The translations under genes and the position numbers were made by a program. From positions 1-64,000 of the forward strand of contig NZ_JANUXX010000008.1 of the NCBI RefSeq assembly GCF_024814375.1: a stretch of 64,000 nt of DNA, in the 5' to 3' direction. A model generated the notes under the pieces. That model had not been told where the DNA came from and did no database searches. It saw only the letters and a list, made by a program, of their open reading frames with translations. Positions 26,763 to 36,199 of the stretch are shown one piece after another. How positions within the stretch are numbered: the first letter of the stretch is position 1; every line of letters begins with the position of its first letter. The stretch comes from Streptococcus sciuri. GTDB taxonomy: Bacteria > Bacillota > Bacilli > Lactobacillales > Streptococcaceae.

Positions 26763-26791
26763 ATTATAGCTCAATAATACAACGCTTTCAA
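26763..26791 (-). promoter_or_regulatory. Bacteriocin promoter
   Basis: Minus-strand TTGAAA (26791-26786), 17-bp spacer, perfect TATAAT (26768-26763). GGACGTCAAAGACA lies directly upstream of the -35 and could be an activator site. I see no canonical ComR box. Confidence 0.75.
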
Positions 26792-26833
26792 TGTCTTTGA
26801 CGTCCTCTTTTTTAAAATAGCGATCCTTATGAC

Positions 26834-26869
26834 CTTATCAAAAAGGACTTATAAGTCCTCTTTGATAAG
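26834..26869. repeat. 36-bp near-perfect palindrome at the end of the regulator gene
   Basis: CTTATCAAA (26834-26842) and TTTGATAAG (26861-26869) flank AGGACTTATAAGTCCT (26844-26859), with one mismatch (26843/26860). It overlaps the regulator stop codon. The inner hairpin followed by TTTT on the minus strand may terminate; the shared core suggests protein binding. Confidence 0.55.
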
Positions 26870-27733
26870 AGAGTTTAAGTCAGCTGTCATTTCAGTTTGA
26901 ATATGATCTCTATAATCATTTAACTCAAAAAGACTAGCTAACTCTAAGGCTTTATTATAATCAGCAACCGCCTCTATGACATCCTTTTTTATAAAGAGTT
27001 CATATTTTGCCTCATAAAGAATAATAAGAGGCATTTTAGTGAAATTTTGCAGGGCTCGCATGACATCTTTACTCGTTTGTGTCACACTATCCAATAGATG
27101 GTAATAATGCGACCGTGAAAGGGAGACTAACAGCATAAATAGCACCCTTTGCATACAGATAAGCTCTTGCTTAGTAGCATGTACTACTCTATTTTTAACG
27201 TAATTTAAAATATTTTTACTGAGTTTTTTTAACGCTTTATCGCCAACTAAATTGAGCACATGCACATTAAGCACACTGTAGTCTGCTAAGGTCAATTCTT
27301 GCGAAAAATCAATAATTTCAAAGTGCTTATTCAAGTCTTTATTAATCGGTAGATTCCCTTTTTTAAACGATAATCTTTCAAAAAACAACACATCTATAAA
27401 CCATTTTTCCTCATCTGTTAACTCATCGTAATAATCATTATACAAGGATTCAAACAGGGGGTGATGCACTCGAAAGTCTTCAACTGCCAATAATTTATTT
27501 TTTAACTCTATGTAGGCTTGCGATTTTTCGAGTTGAACCTCTCCTAATAAAACAGCAAGCGTTACTCCAAGTTGTCTCGCAATATACTCAATCGTAGACA
27601 ACTTAGGCGATGCAATCCCCTTTTCAATTCTAGAGAGTTGTCTTACAGTTAAGTATTTTTCATCTCCACACAATGTTTTTCGTGTTATTTTTTTCATACA
27701 GCGTATATTTTGAATGCGCTCTCCTAATAGCAT
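26849..27733 (-). CDS. ComR/ScuR-like XRE-family peptide-sensing regulator
   Basis: A 294-residue regulator with an N-terminal XRE helix-turn-helix (about 1-65, with TVRQLSRIEKGIASPKLSTIEYIARQLGVTL) and a C-terminal TPR-like region, matching the ComR/Rgg (RRNPP) layout. ComR controls competence and its paralogue ScuR controls bacteriocins in S. salivarius after binding a short imported peptide. By position this one probably controls the adjacent bacteriocin. I found no ComS-like peptide gene beside it. ATG 27733 was chosen for GGAGGTGA 6 bases upstream. It starts just after the ftsW terminator. Confidence 0.78.
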   Translation of the reverse strand: MLLGERIQNIRCMKKITRKTLCGDEKYLTVRQLSRIEKGIASPKLSTIEYIARQLGVTLAVLLGEVQLEKSQAYIELKNKLLAVEDFRVHHPLFESLYNDYYDELTDEEKWFIDVLFFERLSFKKGNLPINKDLNKHFEIIDFSQELTLADYSVLNVHVLNLVGDKALKKLSKNILNYVKNRVVHATKQELICMQRVLFMLLVSLSRSHYYHLLDSVTQTSKDVMRALQNFTKMPLIILYEAKYELFIKKDVIEAVADYNKALELASLFELNDYRDHIQTEMTADLNSLIKEDL

Positions 27734-27764
27734 AGACTTCACCTCCATCTTATCATTATTATAA

Positions 27765-27796
27765 CAAAAAAGCTTGAGCTTTCACTCAAACTTTTC
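27765..27796 (-). terminator. ftsW terminator
   Basis: Minus-strand AAGTTTGAG and CTCAAGCTT form a 9-bp stem followed by six T. The stem overlaps the ftsW stop codon. Confidence 0.75.
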
Positions 27797-29083
27797 ATCG
27801 TGACGGTTGAAAGGAATGATTCTATCATCTGTTGGAGCAATCCTATCAGCTTGCTTACTTTTTACTTTTTGCTTTGCCTCTTCTTCGTAGATAGCCTCAC
27901 GTTTTTCACTCGCATCAATATTTAGGACAAGCCCTACCGCTACAGAGAGAACTAAAAGACTATTTCCTCCTTGGGATAAAAAAGGAAACGTTACTCCTGT
28001 AGATGGGATAAGCCCTGAGATACCACCGATATTGACAAAAACTTGCATCAAGAGCATACCACCAATACCCAGTGCCACCATAGAATTAAAAGGATTTTTC
28101 GCCTTGATACCGACATGAAGGATACGTAAAATCAAGAAGAAAACTAGACCTAAAATGAGACAGGAACCGATAACTCCCAGCTCTTCTATCACGATAGAAA
28201 AGACAAAATCCGTTGTTGACTCCGGTAAGTATCCTCTCTTTTCAATGGAGTTTCCCAATCCTAGACCAAACCAGCCACCATTACTCATAGCATAATAGGA
28301 ATTTGCTAACTGATGTCCAGAATCTGTCAAGTCCTTAAAAGGATTATAGAAAGCGCTAAAACGTTTGGCAACATATCCAAAAATCGGCACCTTTGCCATC
28401 GTATTAACACCGACAATAGCAATCATCCCAAGAAAAACGGCTGATATTGTCACAATAGCGCTCAAAAGTCCCGAAAACCAACGGTAACCAACTCCGCTGA
28501 CAGAATACATAATAATAGCTGTCAAGACGATAATAGCTGCATTTCCAAGGTCTGGTTGAATGACCACCATTCCCACTAATACAATCGCGTAAACTCTCCA
28601 ATCTCTAAGATCTGACCACTGTTTAGGAATCCAACGTCGCTTCGTTAAGGCTTGATAGTCATAAGTCTCAATTAACTTTTGCTTTCTAGCAAATATGAAA
28701 GCTAAAAGCCAAACAATAAGCACTTTGAGATATTCTGCAGGCTGAAAGCTAATAGGGCCCAATACAATCCAACCGTGTGCTCCATTAACCGTTTTTGTGA
28801 AGAATCGTGCGATAAAGAGCAAAACCACTTCAATCATCAGAATAAAACGCAAAACATTTCCATTTTTTAAGAAGTTTAATTTGAGCTTATAGATAAAAGC
28901 GATTGCCATTAGACTCACTATCCAAAATCCTAATTGATTGAAGACGGACTTAAACGGATTGAGACCACTACTAATCAAGCTAACACTAGTTGTTGAATAA
29001 ATGATAATCAGACCTAGCACCGATAATATCAAATAGGGAATGAAGATAGAGTAATTTAGCAAATGTCGTTTCTCAATTTTCAT
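27782..29083 (-). CDS. ftsW: Septal peptidoglycan polymerase FtsW
   Basis: SEDS-family glycosyltransferase that polymerises septal peptidoglycan with a class B PBP. The 433-residue protein has about ten transmembrane helices with the SEDS signatures GAHGWIVLGPISFQPAEYLK, VVIQPDLGNA, YAMSNGGWFGLGLG and TTDFVFSIVIEELG. ATG 29083 follows GAGG; the frame opens five codons earlier. The ppc-ftsW arrangement is conserved in streptococci. Since lactococcin 972 acts on lipid II at the septum, its neighbour location is a curiosity, not proof of a link. Confidence 0.94.
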   Translation of the reverse strand: MKIEKRHLLNYSIFIPYLILSVLGLIIIYSTTSVSLISSGLNPFKSVFNQLGFWIVSLMAIAFIYKLKLNFLKNGNVLRFILMIEVVLLFIARFFTKTVNGAHGWIVLGPISFQPAEYLKVLIVWLLAFIFARKQKLIETYDYQALTKRRWIPKQWSDLRDWRVYAIVLVGMVVIQPDLGNAAIIVLTAIIMYSVSGVGYRWFSGLLSAIVTISAVFLGMIAIVGVNTMAKVPIFGYVAKRFSAFYNPFKDLTDSGHQLANSYYAMSNGGWFGLGLGNSIEKRGYLPESTTDFVFSIVIEELGVIGSCLILGLVFFLILRILHVGIKAKNPFNSMVALGIGGMLLMQVFVNIGGISGLIPSTGVTFPFLSQGGNSLLVLSVAVGLVLNIDASEKREAIYEEEAKQKVKSKQADRIAPTDDRIIPFNRHDEKFE

Positions 29084-29158
29084 AAAGACCTCGTTCATTC
29101 AAAACTTGCATTTCCCATTATAACATCTTTAAAGATAAAGTAAAAGCGCAATAGCAAG

Positions 29159-29189
29159 ATAAAAACCTATAGTCCAAAACTATAGGTTT
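29159..29189 (-). terminator. ppc terminator
   Basis: AAAAACCTATAG (29161-29172) pairs with CTATAGGTTT (29180-29189); T run on the minus strand. Confidence 0.8.
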
Positions 29190-29194
29190 CTCTA

Positions 29195-32005
29195 TTAGCC
29201 TGAATTACGCAATCCTGTTGCAATACCATTAATAGTAATATGGATAAGTTTTTCGTAGTCTTCATCTAGCTGATCATTGCGTAAACGTTTGATGAGTTCG
29301 ATTTGGATGTAATTGAGAACATTGAAGTATGGTAGGCGATAATCAAGACTGGCACGTAAGCTTGGACTTTCTGCCAATAAATCATCATGACCTTCGATAG
29401 CTAAAATCACATTTTTTGTTAATTGCCATTCGTCCAAGATGATATTAAAGACATCCCTAACCTCTTCTTCCTTAGCTAACTGAGCATATTGGAAAGCGAT
29501 ATTCATGTTTGATTTTGAAAGAACCATATCCACATTTGATAGCAATGAATTAAAGAATGGCCAAGTCTTATACATATGTTGCAATTTAGCGAGATTTGCC
29601 TCATCTTGATCAATAAAATGCTTAAAAGCAGAACCAACACCATACCAACCTGGGAACATGATACGGTTTTGTGACCATGAGAATACCCACGGAATCGCAC
29701 GTAACCCTGAAATCTCAGTGATTGTCTTACGAGCAGCTGGACGCGATCCTATATTGAGACTTGATACCTCCTTGATAGGACTAGCTTCAAAGAAATAATC
29801 ATAAAAATGAGGATTGCCAAACACCAAATCACGATAAATAGCATTACTATCCTTCACAATAGTATCCATAATTTCTCTAAAACCATCTATCTCACTTGGA
29901 TCAGCAATCATTTGAGTCACCATACGGTTGATAGAAGCTGAAATCAACATTTCTAAATTGTAGTAAGCAGCATCTTTGTTTCCGTATTTATTTTCGATGA
30001 TTTCTCCTTGCTCTGTCAGGCGGATACGGTCTTTTATAGATCCAAATGGTTGAGAGGTAATAGCCTCATATGATGGACCTCCCCCTCGTCCAACCGTTCC
30101 ACCGCGTCCGTGGAAGAAAGTGACCTTGATATCATGGTCATCACCAATCTTGGTCAAATCGTTCTGAGCTTTGTAGAGCGTCCACCCTGAAGCAAGGTAG
30201 CCTCCATCTTTATTAGAGTCAGAGTAGCCCAACATGATTTCTTGATAACCTTTTTTGGAAGCAATCCATTTTTTAACAATATCATATTCAAGATACTGTG
30301 TCATGATAGCACGTGAATTATCCAAATCTTCAATTGTTTCAAAGAGTGGCACGATTTGAACACGAGCTGATTTACTGTCTATTAGCCCAACTTCTTTTAG
30401 CATAATGGCTAACTCAAACATATCAGAGACACTTTCGGTGTGTGATATAATGTGCTGTTTGATGACATCATCGCCCAGTTGATCTTTCAATTCACGCGCA
30501 ACCCTAAAGATAGCCAACTCTTTTTCTAAAAGTTCTGACTTAGGCGCATTAGTCACAGAGAGAGGGCGTGGATCTTCTAAAAGTTCTTTTAATAAAACTT
30601 GACATTTCTCATCCTCTGAGAGTTCGCTATAATTATCAACGATATGCGCAGATTTGAGCAATTCTGCGACACAAGTTTCATGGACACTAGAGTCTTGACG
30701 CATATCAATGCTAGCAAGATAAAAACCAAAAACATCAACAGCTTGAAGCAATTCTTCAAAATCACCCGTGATAAGCACATGATTTCCATTAGCTTCTAAA
30801 GACTCTTTAATAACGAGCAGGTCTTTTTTTAAATCAGTAGCACTTTCATAATAAGGAAAAGCTTCTTGCTTAAATTCTGACGCCATTTCAGTGAGCTTAT
30901 CTTGAACATAGCGAGCAACGACACTAGCATTGTTTGTACTAGTGTAAACATCCCCTAAGCTTGTAATGCGTTTTGGAATACCATCTGTCTTGAGCTCAAT
31001 AAGTGTTTGGATTACCTTTGATTGAATAAAATTAAAAGCTTTTCGATAAGGTTCGTTTTCACGATAAACAGAGGTATCCTTTGATTTTTCCGCCATTTCC
31101 TTTACCGCTTCAGACGCTTGACAAAGCGTTGTTGATAATGAAAATGTGCGGTAGAGACTCGTTAATTTTTCAATGTAGTAATTGAGGATAACTTCACTTT
31201 GCACAGTTGCTGACATATGCAAGGTCTCAGCTGTGACATATGGGTTCCCATCACGGTCTCCACCAATCCACATTCCCATCGTTATAGGTCGTGGATTATC
31301 CAGCGTCAAACCACGTTCACTCGCTAGTTTTTTATACTCGGTAGTTAGTTTTGTAATGGCTTTAATCAAGGAAACATTATAGTACTCCATAACATTTGTA
31401 ATTTCATTTTTGACCTTGAGTTTGCGTTCACGGATAATATCTGTTTGCATGATAATCTCAACATAGCGCCGCAACTCATCAAGCCACTTTTCTCTGTTAA
31501 CGATACCCGCCTGCACATCACGATACTTGCGCAACAAGTCATGAATCTTAGTAGTCAACTCAAGAACCGTTTTACGCTGCACTTGCGTTGGATGAGCTGT
31601 CAAGACCGGAACAACATTGACTCGCTCTAGAATTTCCTTGGCATTATCCTTATTACTTACAGTATCAATAGTTGCAGACAGTTTACCAAGATAATCACTA
31701 TCAGTATTATTAGCATAATTGACCTTATAGGCAAGATCAACATCCTCAGAGATGTTGATGAGAAGTGGTAAGATAGCGAAATATCGTGCTACCACAATCA
31801 TCTCGTCATTGCTAAGGGTCGCAACGAGCTTTTCTAACTCCACATATTGATCGGTAGCAGAGAGAGCAACTAACTCTTGGATAGTCTCAAAAGTTTTCTC
31901 TCCTACCAATTGCTGAGCCGTTTCATCAAGCAAGCTCTTAAGAATTGCAACTTCTTCGGTGATATGCCCATTGCTACTGCTACTTTCTAATTTTTTAGTC
32001 GTCAC
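29195..32005 (-). CDS. ppc: Phosphoenolpyruvate carboxylase
   Basis: Carboxylates PEP to oxaloacetate, feeding aspartate synthesis in organisms with an incomplete TCA cycle. The 936-residue protein is full length. Catalytic segments are visible: [30 protein letters not shown] and the mobile glycine loop [14 protein letters not shown] chose GTG 32005 (MTTKKLESS) because AGAGGAG precedes it by about 9 bases; an ATG six codons upstream has no SD. The other gene downstream is ftsW. Confidence 0.95.
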   Translation of the reverse strand: MTTKKLESSSSNGHITEEVAILKSLLDETAQQLVGEKTFETIQELVALSATDQYVELEKLVATLSNDEMIVVARYFAILPLLINISEDVDLAYKVNYANNTDSDYLGKLSATIDTVSNKDNAKEILERVNVVPVLTAHPTQVQRKTVLELTTKIHDLLRKYRDVQAGIVNREKWLDELRRYVEIIMQTDIIRERKLKVKNEITNVMEYYNVSLIKAITKLTTEYKKLASERGLTLDNPRPITMGMWIGGDRDGNPYVTAETLHMSATVQSEVILNYYIEKLTSLYRTFSLSTTLCQASEAVKEMAEKSKDTSVYRENEPYRKAFNFIQSKVIQTLIELKTDGIPKRITSLGDVYTSTNNASVVARYVQDKLTEMASEFKQEAFPYYESATDLKKDLLVIKESLEANGNHVLITGDFEELLQAVDVFGFYLASIDMRQDSSVHETCVAELLKSAHIVDNYSELSEDEKCQVLLKELLEDPRPLSVTNAPKSELLEKELAIFRVARELKDQLGDDVIKQHIISHTESVSDMFELAIMLKEVGLIDSKSARVQIVPLFETIEDLDNSRAIMTQYLEYDIVKKWIASKKGYQEIMLGYSDSNKDGGYLASGWTLYKAQNDLTKIGDDHDIKVTFFHGRGGTVGRGGGPSYEAITSQPFGSIKDRIRLTEQGEIIENKYGNKDAAYYNLEMLISASINRMVTQMIADPSEIDGFREIMDTIVKDSNAIYRDLVFGNPHFYDYFFEASPIKEVSSLNIGSRPAARKTITEISGLRAIPWVFSWSQNRIMFPGWYGVGSAFKHFIDQDEANLAKLQHMYKTWPFFNSLLSNVDMVLSKSNMNIAFQYAQLAKEEEVRDVFNIILDEWQLTKNVILAIEGHDDLLAESPSLRASLDYRLPYFNVLNYIQIELIKRLRNDQLDEDYEKLIHITINGIATGLRNSG

Positions 32006-32151
32006 AGATTTCACTCCTCTCATCTGGCTTTAATAACAACTAAAGACTTATCTAGCTATTATCATACCCTTTTTACCCTTAAAAGTAAACTATTTCTAAA
32101 AGATTACCTGTTATTTACGAATATTCCGACAAAAAAGGGAGTAAAAAATAG

Positions 32152-32179
32152 TTGTTATCGTTTTCACTTATGATATACT
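32152..32179 (+). promoter_or_regulatory. pepF promoter
   Basis: TTGTTA (32152-32157), 16-bp spacer, TATACT (32174-32179), with a TG before the -10. Confidence 0.65.
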
Positions 32180-32210
32180 GATTAGTAAAATACACCTAAA
32201 GGAGATACCT

Positions 32211-34001
32211 ATGAAACTCAAAAAACGTTCAGAATTTCCAGAAAATGAACTTTGGGATTTGACTGCTCTTTATAAAGACCGTGAAGATTTTTTATTAGCT
32301 ATCGAAAAAGCCTTAGCTGATGTTACTATTTTTCGTCAAAACTATGAAAATAAACTCTTTACTGTTGACGACTTTACACAGGCTTTAATGGAAATTGAAC
32401 ATATTTATATCCAGATGAGTCACATTGATACCTATGCATTTATGCCACAGACAACAGATTTCAGCGATGAAGTATTTGCCCAGATTGCCAAAGCTGGTAG
32501 TGATTTTATGACTAAGGCTCAAGTTGGACTTCGTTTTTTTGAGACAGCTCTCGCACAGACCGATGAGGCTATATTGGATGAATTAGAGAAAAATCCACAC
32601 TTTAGTGCCATCATCCGTCAAGCAAAAATCCAAAAAGACCATCTCTTAGCACCAGAAGTCGAAAAAGCACTGACCAATCTCAATGAGGTGATGAATGCTC
32701 CTTACGATATATACACTAAAATGCGCGCTGGTGATTTCGACATGCCGAACTTTGAAATAGACGGTAAGACCTACACGAACTCATTTGTCTTATATGAAAA
32801 TTTCTATCAAAATCACGAAAATGCTGACGTTCGTAAAAAAGCTTTTCGATCCTTTTCATCGGGGTTGAGACGACATCAAAATGCTGCAGCCGCAGCCTAC
32901 CTTGCCAAAGTTAAATCTGAAAAATTAGTTGCTGATATGCGTGGTTACGACTCCGTTTTTGACTATCTCCTTGCTGAACAAGAAGTGGAACGTGCCATGT
33001 TCGACCGCCAAATCGATCTGATCATGACCGAATTTGCTCCAGTTGCTAGAAAATTCCTCAAACACGTTGCCAAAGTCAATGGACTTGAGAAAATGAGTTT
33101 TGCCGATTGGAAACTTGATATTGACAATGCTCTCAATCCCGATGTGACCATTGACCAAGCTTATGACTTTGTCATGAAATCTGTCTCTAGTCTCGGAAGC
33201 GAATATACAAGAGAGGTTGAGCGTTATCAACAAGAGAGGTGGGTCGATTTTGCAGCTAATGCCAACAAAGATTCTGGTGGTTATGCAGCCGACCCTTATA
33301 AAGTTCATCCCTATATCCTCATGAGTTGGACAGGTCGTATGAGTGATGTTTACACCCTCATCCATGAGATAGGACATTCTGGACAGTTTATCTTTTCTGA
33401 TAACAACCAGAGCTACTTCAACACTCACATGTCTACCTACTATGTCGAAGCACCATCGACTTTCAATGAACTTTTGTTAAGCGATTATTTGGAACACGCT
33501 TTTGACACGCCTCGCCAAAAACGTTTTGCTCTAGCTCACAGATTGACAGATACCTACTTTCACAATTTCATTACACACCTTTTGGAAGCTGCTTTCCAAC
33601 GAAAAGTCTACACGATTATAGAGGAGGGGGGAACTTTTGGAGCAGAGCAATTAAATGCCATAATGAAAGCTGTTTTGAATGAATTTTGGGGTGATGCTAT
33701 TGAGATTGATGACGATGCAGCTCTCACTTGGATGCGCCAAAGTCACTACTACATGGGACTATATAGCTATACTTATTCTGCAGGATTAGTGATTGCAACT
33801 AGTGGTTATCTGCACCTTAAATCAAGCCCTAATGGAGCTTCTGATTGGCTTGATTTTCTAAAGTCTGGTGGCAGTAAAACACCACTTGAAACAGCAAAAA
33901 TCATTGGTGCTGATATTAGTACTGACAAACCACTGCGTGATACCATTCAATTCTTGAGTGACACAGTTGATAATATTATCGCCTATAGCTCAATGATTTA
34001 A
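32211..34001 (+). CDS. pepF: Oligoendopeptidase F family (M3B)
   Basis: Cytoplasmic zinc metallopeptidase that cleaves imported oligopeptides of roughly 7-17 residues. The 596-residue protein has the active site H385-E386-I-G-H389 with the supporting Glu further on (YYVEAPSTFNELL). Length and N-terminal helical domain fit the PepF/M3B subfamily. SD AAAGGAGAT precedes ATG. It is probably monocistronic. Confidence 0.93.
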   Translation: MKLKKRSEFPENELWDLTALYKDREDFLLAIEKALADVTIFRQNYENKLFTVDDFTQALMEIEHIYIQMSHIDTYAFMPQTTDFSDEVFAQIAKAGSDFMTKAQVGLRFFETALAQTDEAILDELEKNPHFSAIIRQAKIQKDHLLAPEVEKALTNLNEVMNAPYDIYTKMRAGDFDMPNFEIDGKTYTNSFVLYENFYQNHENADVRKKAFRSFSSGLRRHQNAAAAAYLAKVKSEKLVADMRGYDSVFDYLLAEQEVERAMFDRQIDLIMTEFAPVARKFLKHVAKVNGLEKMSFADWKLDIDNALNPDVTIDQAYDFVMKSVSSLGSEYTREVERYQQERWVDFAANANKDSGGYAADPYKVHPYILMSWTGRMSDVYTLIHEIGHSGQFIFSDNNQSYFNTHMSTYYVEAPSTFNELLLSDYLEHAFDTPRQKRFALAHRLTDTYFHNFITHLLEAAFQRKVYTIIEEGGTFGAEQLNAIMKAVLNEFWGDAIEIDDDAALTWMRQSHYYMGLYSYTYSAGLVIATSGYLHLKSSPNGASDWLDFLKSGGSKTPLETAKIIGADISTDKPLRDTIQFLSDTVDNIIAYSSMI

Positions 34002-34093
34002 CAAAAATACGCTAAAAATCTGCTTGTAGAGACTCTTTGAGTAATGATAGTGATTATTAACATTACTAACTGAGAAGAAAAGGGCGAAAAATT

Positions 34094-34122
34094 TTGCTAT
34101 TTTTTTCATTTTACGATACAAT
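34094..34122 (+). promoter_or_regulatory. Promoter of the GH25 gene
   Basis: TTGCTA (34094-34099), 17-bp spacer, TACAAT (34117-34122). The predicted start point is only about two bases before the ATG at 34131, so the mRNA may be leaderless. Confidence 0.6.
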
Positions 34123-34130
34123 GAAACCAA

Positions 34131-34988
34131 ATGAGAAGAAGAATCAAGCCTATTGTGGTCTATCTCTTTCTTGGTTTTTTTGTATTTTGTTTGCTCTGTA
34201 GTTACCAAAAAATGCAAAAAGCTTACGAGCAACAACTGATAAACGCTAAAAATAGCATCCCTTCCGTCAGTGCAACAGATACAACCAAAACAAAGACAAG
34301 CACCACAGATAAAGACGAATTTGTTCTAAAACCAATAATTGATATATCAGGTTGGCAACGTCCTAGCGAGATTGACTATGACACTTTATCCAACAATATC
34401 TCCGGTGCCATTGTCCGTGTCTATGGCGGTTCACATATTAACAGTCGCAACAACGCTGCCCATACCACAGGTGTGGATAAAGCTTTTAAAAAACATATCA
34501 CCGCCTTTCAAAACCACCATATCCCAGTTGCAGTTTATAGTTATGCTCTTGGTAAAAATATCAAGGAAATGCGCTCAGAAGCTAGAAGTTTTTACAAATA
34601 TGCTTCCCCTTATAACCCTACTTTTTATTGGATTGATGTCGAAGAAAAAACCATGTCCAATATGAATAAAGGAGTCAAAGCCTTTAGAGATGAACTCAAA
34701 AAGTTAGGTGCTAAGAAAGTTGGACTTTATATTGGTACTTACTTTATGGAAGAACAGGGTATCTCTACTAGAGGATTTGATGCCATTTGGATACCAACTT
34801 ATGGTACCGACTCTGGCTACTATGAAGCTGCACCAAATACGACACTTGCCTATGATTTGCATCAATACACCTCGCAAGGTGTTTTACCTGGTTTTGATAA
34901 CACTCTTGATCTCAACCAAATCGCAGTGACCAAAAACACCAAAAAAACCTACGAAAAATTATTCGGAAAAATAACTTCTAAGAACTAG
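34131..34988 (+). CDS. GH25 muramidase (lysozyme), membrane-anchored
   Basis: A 285-residue protein with a basic N terminus and one transmembrane segment (about 7-23), a Ser/Thr-rich linker (40-65) and a glycosyl hydrolase family 25 domain. Conserved GH25 features are PIIDISGWQ, the catalytic YWIDVEE segment and DLHQYTSQG near the end. It should cut the glycan strand of peptidoglycan outside the cell, for growth or division. No SD precedes the ATG, and the promoter position suggests a leaderless transcript. ybaK follows after about 50 bases. Confidence 0.87.
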   Translation: MRRRIKPIVVYLFLGFFVFCLLCSYQKMQKAYEQQLINAKNSIPSVSATDTTKTKTSTTDKDEFVLKPIIDISGWQRPSEIDYDTLSNNISGAIVRVYGGSHINSRNNAAHTTGVDKAFKKHITAFQNHHIPVAVYSYALGKNIKEMRSEARSFYKYASPYNPTFYWIDVEEKTMSNMNKGVKAFRDELKKLGAKKVGLYIGTYFMEEQGISTRGFDAIWIPTYGTDSGYYEAAPNTTLAYDLHQYTSQGVLPGFDNTLDLNQIAVTKNTKKTYEKLFGKITSKN

Positions 34989-35038
34989 TGTGCCCATTTA
35001 GATTACATGCGTTTTACGACAACTTAGAAAGGATAAAT

Positions 35039-35518
35039 ATGGTAAAAACAAAAAAACTCAAAAAAACGCTAGTCGATCAGATACTAGATAAGGCAAAAAT
35101 AGAACATGATAGTCTCGCCCTAAATGCCCTATCAGATGACCTACCAGATGATATTGACAAGTCTGATATTTACAAGACCTTGGCGCTTATCGGTGATAGG
35201 ACGGGACCTATCATTGGTATTGTCCCTATCACAGAGCATCTCTCTGAAAAGAAACTCGCCAAAGTATCTGGTAACAAAAAAGTCAACATGATTCCACAGA
35301 AAGACTTGCAAAAAACAACAGGTTATATTCACGGAGCAAACAATCCTGTTGGGATTCGGCAAAAACATGCTTTTCCCATTTATATTGACAACACTGCACT
35401 CAACAAAGGCTTTCTTATCGTCTCTGCTGGAGAGATTGGACGTTCGATTCGCATTGAGAGTAAAAAATTGGCAGATTTCGTCTCTGCTGACTTTGCTGAT
35501 TTACTAGAAAAACATTGA
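35039..35518 (+). CDS. ybaK: Cys-tRNA(Pro)/Cys-tRNA(Cys) deacylase YbaK
   Basis: Trans-editing enzyme that hydrolyses mischarged Cys-tRNA(Pro). The 159-residue protein belongs to the YbaK/EbsC branch of the ProX-like family, with KKVNMIPQKDLQKTTGYIHG, GIRQKHAFPIYID and GFLIVSAGEIGRSIRI. ATG 35039 follows AAAGGA; the longer frame adds 17 residues over the GH25 end. The next gene begins 8 bases after the stop. Confidence 0.9.
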   Translation: MVKTKKLKKTLVDQILDKAKIEHDSLALNALSDDLPDDIDKSDIYKTLALIGDRTGPIIGIVPITEHLSEKKLAKVSGNKKVNMIPQKDLQKTTGYIHGANNPVGIRQKHAFPIYIDNTALNKGFLIVSAGEIGRSIRIESKKLADFVSADFADLLEKH

Positions 35519-35526
35519 ATAATACG

Positions 35527-36165
35527 ATGAAGATTTATTTTGTAAGACACGGTAAAACCGAGTGGAATTTAGAAGGACGTTTTCAAGGAGCACAAGGAGA
35601 TTCACCACTCCTTATCGAAGCTAAAGAGGAGCTAACCAGACTTGGTATCTTTTTATGCGATATCCAATTTGATGCAGCTTTTTCCAGTGATTTAAAGCGA
35701 GCAATAGACAGTGCCATGGTGATTATGGCACAAAACAAACAGCCTGTGTCGATAATCACCACTCCCACTCTTCGTGAGTGGCATTTAGGTAGGCTAGAGG
35801 GTCAAAAAATCTCTATCATCTCCGCTATTTATCCACAGGAAATGATAGCCTTTAAACGCAATCTAGCTGCTTTTCATTCAGGTTATTTTGGCGCAGAAAC
35901 ACCTCATGATACCACTAGACGCATCCAATGCTTTTTGCAATCATTAGCTAACAAGGATTATCAAAACATCCTCATCGTTGGGCATGGCGCCAATCTGACG
36001 GCTTCTATTCGCACCCTTTTAGGCTATGATATTGGGGAAATTCGCCAAAATGGGGGTCTTGACAATGCTAGTCTGACTATCCTTGAAACAACAGATTTCA
36101 AACACTACGATTGTCTCACCTGGAACGATAAAACATACCTTGAAGCAACGGAAATCATTACTTAA
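35527..36165 (+). CDS. Histidine phosphatase family protein (phosphoglycerate mutase-like)
   Basis: A 212-residue protein of the histidine phosphatase superfamily. The phosphorylated His is H8 in FVRHGKTEWN, with the second His in LIVGHGANLT. These proteins are cytoplasmic phosphatases or cofactor-dependent mutases; the substrate is unknown. I chose ATG 35527 so that the barrel strand begins MKIYFVRHG; a TTG four codons upstream is less likely. It ends the GH25-ybaK series with a terminator. Confidence 0.85.
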   Translation: MKIYFVRHGKTEWNLEGRFQGAQGDSPLLIEAKEELTRLGIFLCDIQFDAAFSSDLKRAIDSAMVIMAQNKQPVSIITTPTLREWHLGRLEGQKISIISAIYPQEMIAFKRNLAAFHSGYFGAETPHDTTRRIQCFLQSLANKDYQNILIVGHGANLTASIRTLLGYDIGEIRQNGGLDNASLTILETTDFKHYDCLTWNDKTYLEATEIIT

Positions 36166-36198
36166 AAAGGATTTTGAAAACTCCAAAATCCTTTTTTG
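36164..36198. terminator. Bidirectional terminator between convergent genes
   Basis: AAAAAGGATTTTG (36164-36176) and CAAAATCCTTTTT (36184-36196) form a 13-bp stem usable on both strands. Confidence 0.85.
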
Positions 36199-36199
36199 T

